A DNA stretch of 38,477 nt from Streptomyces sp. AW19M42 (lineage in GTDB: Bacteria; Actinomycetota; Actinomycetes; Streptomycetales; Streptomycetaceae). The position numbers and the translations under genes were made by a program. Under the pieces are notes generated by a model that was given only the letters and a program-made list of their open reading frames with translations, made no database searches and was not told where the DNA came from. The number at the start of each line of letters is the position of its first letter. Position 1 is the first letter of the stretch. Positions 7,614 to 15,677 of the stretch are shown one piece after another. The stretch lies in the NCBI GenBank assembly GCA_000470535.1, contig CBRG010000242.1, positions 1 through 38,477 on the forward strand, read 5' to 3'.

Positions 7614-10600
7614 GTGTCCTCACACCTCACCGATCCCGAGCAGCTCAAGGAGCTCCTCGGGATCCCCTTCACCCCGGAGCAGACGGCGTGCATCACCGCG
7701 CCGCCCTCCCCGCAGGTGATCGTCGCCGGAGCCGGGTCGGGGAAGACCACGGTGATGGCGGCCCGCGTGGTGTGGCTCGTCGGGACCGGACAGGTCGCCC
7801 CCGAACAGGTCCTCGGCCTCACCTTCACCAACAAGGCGGCCGGCGAGCTGGCGGAGCGCGTCCGCAAGGCCCTGGTCGCGGCCGGCGTCACCGATCCGGA
7901 GGTCATCGACCCGGACAACCCGCCGGGCGAGCCCAGCATCTCCACCTACCACGCCTTCGCCGGCCGGCTCCTCACCGAGCACGGGCTGCGGATAGGGCTC
8001 GAACCCACCACCCGCCTCCTCGCGGACGCCACCCGCTTTCAGCTCGCCGCCCGCGTGCTGCGCGAGGCCCCCGGCCCCTATCCAGCCCTGACCAGGTCGT
8101 TTCCCACCCTGGTCAGCGATCTGCTGGCACTGGACGCCGAGCTGGCCGAGCACCTCGTACGCCCGGAACAGCTCGCGGAGTACGACACCGAACTGCTCCG
8201 CACGCTGGAGACCGCCAAGCTCAGCAACGCCGAACTGCGCAAGATCCCCGAGACCGCAGAGGCCCGCCGCGAGCTGCTCTCGCTGACCCGGCGCTACCGG
8301 GAGGCGAAGCGGAGCCGCGACCTCCTCGACTTCGGTGACCAGATCGCACTCTCCGCACAGCTCGCCCTCACCCGCCCGGAGGTCGGCGCGATCCTGCGCG
8401 AGGAGTACCGGGTCGTCCTGCTCGACGAGTACCAGGACACCTCCGTGGCCCAGCGCCTCCTGCTCTCCGCGCTCTTCGGCAGCGGCCCCGACGGCATCCC
8501 GTCCGGGCACGCGGTCACCGCGGTCGGTGACCCCTGCCAGGCCATCTACGGCTGGCGCGGCGCCTCCGTGGCCAACCTCGACGACTTCCCGAGCCACTTC
8601 CCGCAGGCCGACGGCGCCCCCGCGACCCGCTACTCCCTCAGCGAGAACCGCCGCAGCGGCGGCCGCCTCCTCCACCTCGCCAACGGCCTGGCCGAACCGC
8701 TGCGCGCCATGCACGAGGGCGTCGAGGCACTGCGCCCGGCCCCCGGTGCCGAGCGCGACGGTCTCGTCCGCTGCGCCCTGCTGCGTACCCACACCGAGGA
8801 GATCGACTGGCTCGCGGACTCGATCGCCCATCTCGTGCGGACCGGCAAGGCGCCCGGCGAGATCGCCGTCCTGTGCCGCACCGCCGGCGACTTCCCGCAG
8901 ATCCAGGCAGCACTGGTGGCACGGGACATCCCGGTCGAGGTCGTCGGCCTGTCCGGGCTGCTGCACCTCCCCGAGGTCGCGGACCTCGTCGCGGTCTGCG
9001 AGGTCCTCCAGGACCCGGGGGCCAACGCCTCCCTGGTCCGGCTGCTCACCGGCCCCCGCTGGCGGATCGGCCCCCGCGACCTGGCACTGCTCGGCCGCCG
9101 GGCCCGCCTCCTGGTCCACCGCGCCTCCCACGGCGACGACGAGGACTACGACCCCGACCGCCGCCTCGCCGAAGCGGTCGAGGGCGTCGATCCGGCCGAG
9201 GTGATCTCACTGGCCGACGCCCTGGACACCTTCCTCGACTCCGGCGGCGAGGAGGACGACCGGCTGCCGTTCTCCACCGAGGCCCGCATCCGCTTCGCCC
9301 GTCTCGCCACCGAACTGCGCGAACTGCGCCGCTCGCTCTCCGACCCGCTGATGGACGTACTCCACCGGGTCCTGAACGCCACCGGACTCGAAGTCGAGCT
9401 CTCCGCCTCCCCGCAGGCCCTGGCCGCCCGCCGCCGCGAAACCCTCGCCAACTTCCTCGACGTCGCGGCCCGCTCCGCCGCCGTCGACGGGGAGGCCACG
9501 CTCCTCGCCTTCCTCGGCTTCCTGCGCACCGCCGCGCAGTACGAGAAGGGTCTGGACAACGCGCTGCCCGGCGGCGAGAACACCGTCAAGGTCCTCACCG
9601 CCCACAAGTCCAAGGGGCTCGAATGGGACGTCGTCGCCGTGCCCGGTCTGGTCAGCGGCCAGTTCCCGAGCGGCCAGTCCCGCGACGCCTGGACCTCCCA
9701 GTCCAAGGTCCTCCCGCACGCTCTGCGCGGCGACACGGCCACCCTGCCCGTCGTCCACTCCTTCGACGCCAAGGGCCTCAAAAGCTTCAAGGAGGAGATG
9801 AAGGAGCACCAGCACACCGAGGAACTGCGCCTCGGATACGTCACCTTCACCCGCCCCCGCACCCTGCTGCTCGGCTCCGGCCACTGGTGGGGCCCCAGCC
9901 AGAAGAAGACGCGCGGCCCGTCCGGCTTCCTGCACGCGCTGTACGAGCACTGCGCGGCCGGCCACGGCGAGATCGAGGCCTGGGCGGACGAGCCCGCTGA
10001 GGACGAGGAGAACCCGGCCCTGGCCGAGTCGGCGGCCGACCACGCCTGGCCGCTGCCGCTGGACGACACCGCGCTGGCCCGCCGCAGGGCCGCCGCCGAG
10101 ACGGTGATGGCCCACCTGACGGCACTGGCCGCGGCGGGGCCGGTGCCTGACGCGTACGAGGCGTCGCCGCGCCACGGAACGACGGAGCCGCTGTCGGACG
10201 AGCCGTCCCCGGACGAGCCGTTCCCGGACGAGCCGTTCCCGGACGAGCCGCTGTCGGACGAGCCGTTCCCGGACGAGCCGTTCCCGGACGAGCCGTTCCC
10301 GGACGAGCCGTCCCCGGACGAGCCGCCCTTCGACGAGGAGCTGTTCCCCGAGGACGACCCCGTCCTGGACGGCGCGCCCGCGCCCGACGCCACCCCGCCA
10401 CCGCGCATCCCCGCAGCCCGGCTGCCCGAGCGGGTCCCCACACGTCTCACCCCCGAGGAGTCCCGCGCCCTCGCGTCCTGGGACCGTGACCTCGACGCCC
10501 TCGCCGGGGAGCTGCGCCGGGCCCGCGCCACCGTGCGCGACGTCCGCGTCCCCGCCTCGCTCTCCGCGACCCAGCTGATGCGGCTGGCCGACGACCCGGA

Positions 10601-11147
10601 CGGCTTCGCCCAGGAGCTGGCCCGGCCCATGCCCCGCCCCCCGCAGCCCGCCGCCCGCCGAGGCACCCGCTTCCACGCCTGGGTCGAGTCCCGCTTCGAG
10701 GAGCTGCCGCTGCCCATGCTCGGCCCCGAGGAGCTGCCCGGTGGCGAGGAGAGCGATGCCGACATCGCGGACGAGCACGATCTCGCGCTGCTCAAGGAGG
10801 CCTTCGAGCGCACCCCGTACGCCCGCCGGACCCCGTACCGCGTCGAGACGCCGTTCCAGATCACGCTGGCCGGCCGGATCGTACGGGGCCGTATCGACGC
10901 GGTGTACCGCACCGGGGACACGTACGAGATCGTCGACTGGAAGACCAGCCGCACCAACACCGCCGACCCCCTCCAGCTCGCCGTCTACCGCCTCGCCTGG
11001 GCCGAACTGCACGGACTGCCGCTCACCGACGTCACGGCCACGTTCCTCTTCGTCCGCACGGGCGAGAGCGTCCGCCCCAGCCGCCTCCCGGGCCGCCCGG
11101 AACTGGAGCGCATCCTCCTGGACGAGCCACCTCCCACGGACGGATAA
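7614..11147 (+). CDS. adnB: AdnB-type helicase-nuclease subunit (UvrD-like motor plus RecB-like nuclease)
   Basis: A 1177-residue protein. I chose GTG 7614 because it fits the leaderless promoter; an in-frame extension to 7443 would translate the 24-bp repeats into Cys/Arg-rich nonsense. The motor has GAGSGKTT (about 40), LDEYQDTS (about 270), GDPCQAIYGWRG, TAHKSKGLEW (about 662) and YVTFTRPR. The nuclease has GTRFHAWVE, then GRIDAVY, IVDWKTSR and LQLAVYRLAW (about 1090-1127). Its N-terminus closely resembles mycobacterial AdnB (PPxPxVIVAGAGSGKT). AdnA and AdnB act together in ATP-driven end resection, with AdnB the main motor in mycobacteria. Nine 5-residue acidic repeats (about 860-905) sit in the linker before the nuclease domain. 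Confidence 0.88.
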   Translation: MSSHLTDPEQLKELLGIPFTPEQTACITAPPSPQVIVAGAGSGKTTVMAARVVWLVGTGQVAPEQVLGLTFTNKAAGELAERVRKALVAAGVTDPEVIDPDNPPGEPSISTYHAFAGRLLTEHGLRIGLEPTTRLLADATRFQLAARVLREAPGPYPALTRSFPTLVSDLLALDAELAEHLVRPEQLAEYDTELLRTLETAKLSNAELRKIPETAEARRELLSLTRRYREAKRSRDLLDFGDQIALSAQLALTRPEVGAILREEYRVVLLDEYQDTSVAQRLLLSALFGSGPDGIPSGHAVTAVGDPCQAIYGWRGASVANLDDFPSHFPQADGAPATRYSLSENRRSGGRLLHLANGLAEPLRAMHEGVEALRPAPGAERDGLVRCALLRTHTEEIDWLADSIAHLVRTGKAPGEIAVLCRTAGDFPQIQAALVARDIPVEVVGLSGLLHLPEVADLVAVCEVLQDPGANASLVRLLTGPRWRIGPRDLALLGRRARLLVHRASHGDDEDYDPDRRLAEAVEGVDPAEVISLADALDTFLDSGGEEDDRLPFSTEARIRFARLATELRELRRSLSDPLMDVLHRVLNATGLEVELSASPQALAARRRETLANFLDVAARSAAVDGEATLLAFLGFLRTAAQYEKGLDNALPGGENTVKVLTAHKSKGLEWDVVAVPGLVSGQFPSGQSRDAWTSQSKVLPHALRGDTATLPVVHSFDAKGLKSFKEEMKEHQHTEELRLGYVTFTRPRTLLLGSGHWWGPSQKKTRGPSGFLHALYEHCAAGHGEIEAWADEPAEDEENPALAESAADHAWPLPLDDTALARRRAAAETVMAHLTALAAAGPVPDAYEASPRHGTTEPLSDEPSPDEPFPDEPFPDEPLSDEPFPDEPFPDEPFPDEPSPDEPPFDEELFPEDDPVLDGAPAPDATPPPRIPAARLPERVPTRLTPEESRALASWDRDLDALAGELRRARATVRDVRVPASLSATQLMRLADDPDGFAQELARPMPRPPQPAARRGTRFHAWVESRFEELPLPMLGPEELPGGEESDADIADEHDLALLKEAFERTPYARRTPYRVETPFQITLAGRIVRGRIDAVYRTGDTYEIVDWKTSRTNTADPLQLAVYRLAWAELHGLPLTDVTATFLFVRTGESVRPSRLPGRPELERILLDEPPPTDG
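10191..10325 (+). repeat. 15-bp minisatellite in adnB encoding DEP-type pentapeptides
   Basis: Nine tandem 15-bp units of the form (ttcccg/tccccg/ctgtcg)gacgagccg encode F/S-P-D-E-P or L-S-D-E-P. The array is in frame, so copy changes would preserve reading. It lies in the linker between motor and nuclease. Confidence 0.92.
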
Positions 11148-11150
11148 GCT
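11145..11150 (+). promoter_or_regulatory. -10 element of the M20 peptidase gene (leaderless geometry)
   Basis: TAAGCT overlaps the adnB stop codon and is followed by 7 bases and then the ATG at 11158. This is the spacing of Streptomyces leaderless promoters. No clear -35 is seen. Confidence 0.5.
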
Positions 11151-11157
11151 GAAGGTC

Positions 11158-12552
11158 ATGAGCGACACCCCGGACAGCGCCGTCCGTACGTACACCGAGC
11201 AGCACCGTGCAGCCTTCCTCGACGACCTCGCGGAGTGGCTGCGCATTCCTTCCGTATCCGCGCAGCCGGAGCACGACGGGGACGTACGACGCAGCGCGGA
11301 GTGGCTGTCCGCCAAGCTCAAGGAGACCGGCTTCCCGGTCACCGAGGTCTGGGAGACGGACGGTGCGCCCGCCGTCTACGCCGAGTGGCCGTCCGATGAT
11401 CCGGACGCCCCCACGGTCCTGGTGTACGGACATCACGACGTGCAGCCCGCCGCCCGCGAGGACGGCTGGGACACCGACCCGTTCGAGCCGGTGATCCGGG
11501 ACGGCAGGATGTACGGGCGCGGCGCGGCGGACGACAAGGGTCAGGTGTTCTTCCACACCCTCGGCGTCCGGGCCCACCTCGCCACCACCGGCCGCACCAC
11601 CCCCGCCGTGCACCTCAAGCTGCTCGTCGAGGGCGAGGAGGAGTCGGGCTCCCCGCACTTCCGCGCCCTGGTCGAGCAGCGGGCCGACCGCCTCACCGCG
11701 GACGCCGTGATCGTCTCCGACACCGGCATGTGGGACGAGAACACCCCGACCGTCTGCACCGGCATGCGCGGCCTGGCCGAGTGTGAGATCGAGCTGCGCG
11801 GCCCCGGACAGGACATCCACTCCGGTTCGTTCGGCGGCGCGGTCCCCAACCCGGCGACCGAGATCGCCCGGCTCGTCGCGGCGCTCCACGACCCGGACGG
11901 CCGGGTCGCGGTCCCCGGTTTCTACGACGGCGTGGCCGAACTGACCACCACCGAGCGCGCACTCTTCGCCGCGCTGCCCTTCGACGAGGCGACCTGGCTG
12001 CACACCGCCAGGTCGCAGGCCGCCTCCGGCGAGGCGGGCTACTCCACGCTGGAGCGCATCTGGGCCCGCCCCACCGCAGAGGTCAACGGCATCGGCGGCG
12101 GCTACCAGGGCGCCGGAAGCAAGACCATCATCCCGTCCTCCGCCCGGGTCAAGATCAGCTTTCGCCTGGTCGCGGGTCAGGAGCCGGACCGGATCCAAGA
12201 GGCCGTACAGGCCTGGGCCGAGGCCCGTATCCCGGCCGGAATCGGCCACCGGATCACCTTCCTCCCGGCCACCCGCCCCTGCCTCACTCCGCTCGACCAC
12301 CCCGCCCTGCAGGCCGTCGCCCGCGCCATGGGACGGGCCTTCGACAAGAAGATCCTCTTCACCCGTGAAGGAGGCTCGGGACCCGCCGCGGACCTGCAGG
12401 ACGTGCTCGGCGCCCCCGTCCTCTTCCTCGGCATCTCCGTACCGTCCGACGGCTGGCACGCCCCCAACGAGAAGGTCGAACTCGACCTGCTGCTCAAGGG
12501 CGTGGAGACCACCGCCCACCTCTGGAGCGAACTGGCGGCCGCACTCCGCTGA
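11158..12552 (+). CDS. M20-family metallopeptidase (dipeptidase)
   Basis: A 464-residue protein with the M20 zinc-peptidase signature: GHHDVQP (about 90-96), YGRGAADDKGQ (about 119-128, bridging Asp), VEGEEESGS (about 157-164, general-base and zinc Glu), DTGMWD, and a central dimerisation lid with GIGGGYQG. The C-terminal metal-binding region is FTREGGSGPAADLQ. It lacks a signal peptide and so acts in the cytosol, most likely removing residues from short peptides. The exact substrate is unknown. It starts 11 bp after adnB and may be both read through from adnB and transcribed from its own -10. nudC follows after 44 bp. Confidence 0.9.
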   Translation: MSDTPDSAVRTYTEQHRAAFLDDLAEWLRIPSVSAQPEHDGDVRRSAEWLSAKLKETGFPVTEVWETDGAPAVYAEWPSDDPDAPTVLVYGHHDVQPAAREDGWDTDPFEPVIRDGRMYGRGAADDKGQVFFHTLGVRAHLATTGRTTPAVHLKLLVEGEEESGSPHFRALVEQRADRLTADAVIVSDTGMWDENTPTVCTGMRGLAECEIELRGPGQDIHSGSFGGAVPNPATEIARLVAALHDPDGRVAVPGFYDGVAELTTTERALFAALPFDEATWLHTARSQAASGEAGYSTLERIWARPTAEVNGIGGGYQGAGSKTIIPSSARVKISFRLVAGQEPDRIQEAVQAWAEARIPAGIGHRITFLPATRPCLTPLDHPALQAVARAMGRAFDKKILFTREGGSGPAADLQDVLGAPVLFLGISVPSDGWHAPNEKVELDLLLKGVETTAHLWSELAAALR

Positions 12553-12596
12553 ATCCTCTGAACACCCGATCCATCCCGGGGGAGTAGGAAGCACCT

Positions 12597-13541
12597 GTGA
12601 GCACCTTCGACAACGGCACCACCGACAAGCCCATCGGCCTGACCGCACCCAGCGGCATCGACCGCGCCGCACACCACCGCCTCGACGAGGCCTGGCTGGC
12701 CGCAGCGTGGAGCCACCCGACGACCCGGGTCTTCGTCGTCTCCGGCGGGCAAGCGCTGATCGACGACACCGACGACGGCACCGAACTCGTGATGACCCCC
12801 GCTTTCGAGGCGCCCGTCACCGAGACCCACCGCTACTTCCTCGGCACCGACGAGGACGGCGTCAGCTACTTCGCCCTGCAGAAGGACTCCCTGCCGGGCC
12901 GCATGGACCAGTCGGCGCGCCCCGCCGGGCTGCGCGAGGCCGGCCTGCTCCTCGGCCCCCGCGACGCCGGACTGATGGTGCACGCGGTGGCGCTGGAGAA
13001 CTGGCAGCGGCTGCACCGCTTCTGCTCGCGCTGCGGCGAACGCACGGTCATCGCGGCGGCCGGACACATCCGCCGCTGCCAGGCCTGCGGCGCGGAGCAC
13101 TACCCGCGCACCGACCCCGCGGTCATCATGCTCGTCACCGACGACCAGGACCGCGCCCTGCTGGGGCGCCAGGTCCACTGGCCGGAGGGCCGCTTCTCCA
13201 CCCTGGCCGGTTTCGTCGAGCCGGGCGAATCGATCGAGCAGTCCGTGGCGCGCGAGGTGTTCGAGGAAGCGGGCATCACGGTGGGCGAGGTGGAGTACGT
13301 CGCCAGCCAGCCCTGGCCCTTCCCGTCCAGCCTGATGCTCGGTTTCATGGCACGGGCCGCGACGTACGAGATCAACGTCGACGGCGAGGAGATCGAGGAG
13401 GCGCGCTGGTTCTCCCGCGAGGAGCTGACAGCCGCCTTCGAGTCGGGCGAGATCCTGCCCCCGTTCGGCATCTCGATCGCGGCCCGGCTGATCGAGATCT
13501 GGTACGGGAAGCCGCTTCCGAGGCAGCGCAGCGCCGGCTGA
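12597..13541 (+). CDS. nudC: NAD(+) diphosphatase (NADH pyrophosphatase / NAD-decapping Nudix enzyme)
   Basis: A 314-residue protein starting with GTG, preceded by a GGAG/AGGAAG ribosome site. It has the full NudC order: a poorly conserved N-terminal domain; a four-Cys zinc ribbon (FCSRCGE and RRCQACG, about 141-165); the Nudix box GFVEPGESIEQSVAREVFEE (about 205-224) with intact metal-binding glutamates; and the NudC-specific SQPWPFPSS motif (about 236-244). The family hydrolyses NAD(H) to NMN(H) and AMP and can remove NAD caps from RNA. Probably co-transcribed with the M20 gene. A nudC is also found beside adnAB and uvrD2 in mycobacteria. Confidence 0.95.
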   Translation: MSTFDNGTTDKPIGLTAPSGIDRAAHHRLDEAWLAAAWSHPTTRVFVVSGGQALIDDTDDGTELVMTPAFEAPVTETHRYFLGTDEDGVSYFALQKDSLPGRMDQSARPAGLREAGLLLGPRDAGLMVHAVALENWQRLHRFCSRCGERTVIAAAGHIRRCQACGAEHYPRTDPAVIMLVTDDQDRALLGRQVHWPEGRFSTLAGFVEPGESIEQSVAREVFEEAGITVGEVEYVASQPWPFPSSLMLGFMARAATYEINVDGEEIEEARWFSREELTAAFESGEILPPFGISIAARLIEIWYGKPLPRQRSAG

Positions 13542-13556
13542 CACCGGAGCGAGGAC

Positions 13557-13589
13557 GCGAGCGGGGGAGTGCCGCCCTCCCCCGCTCGC
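13557..13589 (+). terminator. GC-rich hairpin after nudC
   Basis: A perfect 13-bp stem (13557-13569 with 13577-13589, 7-nt loop) lies 16 bp after the nudC stop. There is no U-tract, as is common in Streptomyces. It separates nudC from the folD promoter. Confidence 0.65.
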
Positions 13590-13600
13590 TCGCGCGCCTC

Positions 13601-13606
13601 TACAGT
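13601..13606 (+). promoter_or_regulatory. -10 element of the riboswitch-folD transcript
   Basis: TACAGT fits TANNNT and would start RNA near 13613, just where the ZTP aptamer begins. Confidence 0.6.
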
Positions 13607-13610
13607 GGGT

Positions 13611-13770
13611 GCGGGCCGTGACTGGCGCTGAGGTGGAGCACCACCGGGGAGCGGCCGCAGAGAACACCGGCAGTCCATGGGGCTGTCGGAGCCGTGCGCC
13701 TGGGCGACCGACCACGATCCCGCGATCCCCGCGGCCCGTCGGCCGACGTGATCGCCCGAGCGCCCAGGAG
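13611..13770 (+). ncRNA. ZTP (pfl) riboswitch controlling the folD paralogue
   Basis: The segment carries the conserved pfl cores CGTGACTGGCGC (13617-13628), ACCACCGGGGAGCGG (about 13640-13654) and GCGCCTGGGC (13696-13705). Helices visible by eye are P1 GGCCG/CGGCC (13614-13618 with 13652-13656), P2 GGTGG/CCACC (13632-13636 with 13641-13645), a linker hairpin CCGGCAG/CTGTCGG (13667-13673 with 13683-13689), and the long-range pseudoknot GGCGC/GCGCC (13624-13628 with 13696-13700). The expression platform is probably translational: CCTGGGCG (13699-13706) can pair over 8 bp with CGCCCAGG (13761-13768), which contains most of the folD ribosome site. Binding of ZTP/ZMP, which accumulates when formyl-folate is short, would favour the aptamer and free the site, making an ON switch. 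Aptamer identity is strong and platform pairing is inferred. Confidence 0.88.
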
Positions 13771-13776
13771 TACCAC

Positions 13777-14637
13777 GTGAACCCGACCCGCACGGCTCAG
13801 CTGATGGACGGCACCGGCCTCGCCCGCCGGAGCGTAGAGGAGACCACCGCCGCGGCCGCGGAGATCCGGTTGCGCACCGGAGCAGCGCCCTGTCTGGCCA
13901 CCGTCCTCGTCGGTGAGGACCCGTCCTCGGTGACGTACGTCAAGATGAAGCGCAACCGGTGCGCGCGTGCGGGCATCGAGTCCCGTCACGTGGCGCTCCC
14001 CGCCGACGCCACCACGGCCGATGTGGTCGCCGCGGTGACCGCGTTGTCGAACGATCCGGGAGTGCACGGCATCCTGCTGCAGCACCCGATGGGCCCGCAC
14101 ATCGACGAACGGGCCGCCTTCGAGGCGATCGTCCCCGAGAAGGACGTCGACGGGGTCACCATGCACTCCTTCGCGGCGATGGGTTTCGGCCTCCCCGGAT
14201 TCGTCTCCTGCACCCCCGGCGGCATCATGCGGCTGCTCGACGCGTACGAGGTCGGCCTCGCGGGCAAGCACGCGGTGGTCGTGGGACGCAGCGCCATCCT
14301 GGGCAAGCCCGCCGGAATGCTCCTCCTCGGACGCAACGCCACGGTGACGTACTGCCACTCGCACACCGCCGACCTCTCCTCGATCGTGCGGCAGGCGGAC
14401 GTCCTGGTGGTCGCGGTCGGCCGGCCGCGCTTCGTCACCGGCGCCGACATCAGGCCGGGAGCGGTGGTGATCGACGCGGGCTACAACGAGGGCAACGTCG
14501 GTGACGTCGATTTCGAGACAGCGGCCGAGCACGCGAGCCTGATCACCCCGGTCCCCGGCGGAGTCGGCCCGATGACCGTCGCCGTCCTCCTCGAACAGAC
14601 GGTGGCGGCAGCGTCCCGTCAGCTCGGCCTGAGCTGA
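13777..14637 (+). CDS. folD: FolD paralogue: methylene-THF dehydrogenase/methenyl-THF cyclohydrolase
   Basis: A 286-residue protein starting at GTG 13777, preceded by CAGGAG with a 6-base gap. It interconverts 5,10-methylene-, methenyl- and 10-formyl-THF, supplying formyl groups for purine synthesis. Visible family motifs are YVKMKRNRC (about 52-60, containing the catalytic Lys), GILLQHPMGPHI, KDVDG, CTPGGIMRLL, GRSAILGKPAGMLL, CHSHT and PVPGGVGPMTV. It is a divergent copy: the usual QLPLP is QHPMG, and the second Lys after the catalytic one is Asn. It is therefore probably a second FolD beside a canonical housekeeping one elsewhere. The upstream ZTP riboswitch fits a role in folate stress. 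Confidence 0.88.
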   Translation: MNPTRTAQLMDGTGLARRSVEETTAAAAEIRLRTGAAPCLATVLVGEDPSSVTYVKMKRNRCARAGIESRHVALPADATTADVVAAVTALSNDPGVHGILLQHPMGPHIDERAAFEAIVPEKDVDGVTMHSFAAMGFGLPGFVSCTPGGIMRLLDAYEVGLAGKHAVVVGRSAILGKPAGMLLLGRNATVTYCHSHTADLSSIVRQADVLVVAVGRPRFVTGADIRPGAVVIDAGYNEGNVGDVDFETAAEHASLITPVPGGVGPMTVAVLLEQTVAAASRQLGLS

Positions 14638-14744
14638 CCCCGGGCGGGCGGACGACCGGGCCGGCGCTTGCGGCTCAGGCACGGTCGGCCGGTGCGCTTC
14701 CCTCGGGTGTCGCCACGGGGCGAGGCGGCTGACGCCCGAGCACG

Positions 14745-15206
14745 TCAGTCGGCCAGAGCGGCCGTGAACGTCTCGCGGTGGGCGGCCAGCCGGGCCTGCG
14801 TGCGGTCCCGGCGCTTCCATCCGCCACGGCCTCCCGCCGTGTCGGCGAGATCGCGGGGCCATTCGACGTCCGCACCGACCCCGACGGCCTCGCTCGCCCC
14901 ATGCGGGCGGCGCGACAGGTTCCCCACCGATTCGAGGGCGGTTGTCGTCAGCACCCAGGCCGGGAACGGTGGCAGAGCCACCTCGCCGGGAATGAAGGTC
15001 AGCTGCTCGCGGCCGTCAGCGGTGAGGCCGACGGGAGTTGGAGCCGCGTCGGAGCCGTGCTCCCTCAGCGCGCGGAGGTAGGCGTGCAGGGCGGGGGCGT
15101 CGGGGGTGCCGGCCGTTCCGCCCAACGCACCCCGGCGGAAGACCGCGCCCGCGTTCGCCGTGCCTCCGACCAGCGCCTCTCCGTCCGCCTCGCCCCCGGT
15201 CGTCAT
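14745..15206 (-). pseudogene. Decayed aminoglycoside-phosphotransferase-family gene (internal deletion)
   Basis: The frame starts at ATG 15206 with leaderless geometry (TAGCGT, 7 bases, ATG on the minus strand) and encodes 153 residues against about 250-270 for the family. The N-terminal half is well kept (GGTANAGAVFRRG, LHAYLRALREHG, LTADGREQLTFIPGEV, ALPPFPAWVL, then WPRDLADTAGG). It then jumps directly to what looks like the extreme C-terminus (AAHRETFTAALAD). The segment that should carry the catalytic HND/Brenner loop and the metal-binding IDFD is missing, so kinase activity is not expected. It could be translated as a short product. It converges with folD. Confidence 0.72.
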
Positions 15207-15282
15207 GCCGATCACGCTACGCGCGAGCCGGCCTCCCAGGGCGGACATGGGAAACCGGCGGACGCGGGTGACCGCGGACATG

Positions 15283-15317
15283 GAAAACCCCCGATCCGGC
15301 GCCGGGCCGGTCGGGGG
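15283..15317 (-). terminator. Intrinsic terminator of the mycoredoxin gene
   Basis: Read on the minus strand, a GC-rich stem (15313-15317, 15311-15312 and 15306-15310 pairing with 15288-15292, 15293-15294 and 15296-15300, one bulge) is followed by TTTT. It lies 19 bp beyond the stop codon of the gene. Confidence 0.75.
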
Positions 15318-15335
15318 CGTGCGCGCCAACGCGGG

Positions 15336-15578
15336 TCAGGCGCCGAGCGCCTGCTTCACCTGGGCCAGCGAAGGGTTCGTCAGCGTCGAACCGTCCGGGA
15401 AGAGAACGGTCGGGACCGTCTGGTTCCCGCCGTTCGCCTTCTCGACGAAGGCCGCGGACTCCGGGTCGTGCTCGATGTTGATCTCGGTGTACGCGATGCC
15501 CTCGCGGTCCATCTGGCCCTTGAGCCGACGGCAGTATCCGCACCACGTGGTGCTGTACATCGTCACAGTGCCCGGCAT
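15336..15578 (-). CDS. mrx1: Mycoredoxin (glutaredoxin-like, mycothiol-dependent)
   Basis: An 80-residue thioredoxin-fold protein with the active site W-C-G-Y-C (Cys13, Cys16) typical of actinobacterial mycoredoxin-1, plus the cis-Pro motif QTVPTVLFPDG. It reduces mycothiol-protein mixed disulfides after oxidative stress in the cytosol. The start at ATG 15578 is supported by AAGGAG upstream; in-frame extensions to 15713 would only translate the 21-bp repeats. It is divergent from uvrD2, as in Mycobacterium (Rv3198A beside Rv3198c). I looked for a SigR-type promoter and saw no good match. Confidence 0.93.
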   Translation of the reverse strand: MPGTVTMYSTTWCGYCRRLKGQMDREGIAYTEINIEHDPESAAFVEKANGGNQTVPTVLFPDGSTLTNPSLAQVKQALGA

Positions 15579-15635
15579 GTCTTGGCGCTCCTTTGTCTCT
15601 TCGGTCCCGGCAAACCCGTCACATCCCGGCACGGT

Positions 15636-15677
15636 CTCGTCCGTCGTGCGCACGAGCTCGTCCGTCGTACGCACGAG
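15636..15677. repeat. Two tandem 21-bp repeats in the mrx1-uvrD2 intergenic region
   Basis: Two copies (15636-15656 and 15657-15677) of CTCGTCCGTCGTRCGCACGAG differ at one base. Each has complementary ends (CTCGT and ACGAG) and a central near-palindrome (GTGCGCAC in copy one), so each could be a dyad operator or a small hairpin. They lie in the mrx1 promoter region. Confidence 0.7.

Noticed and set aside
9207..11342. 711-codon minus-strand frame opposite adnB
   Set aside because: Repetitive Arg/Val/Leu product caused by the minisatellite read backwards; no domain and no ribosome site.
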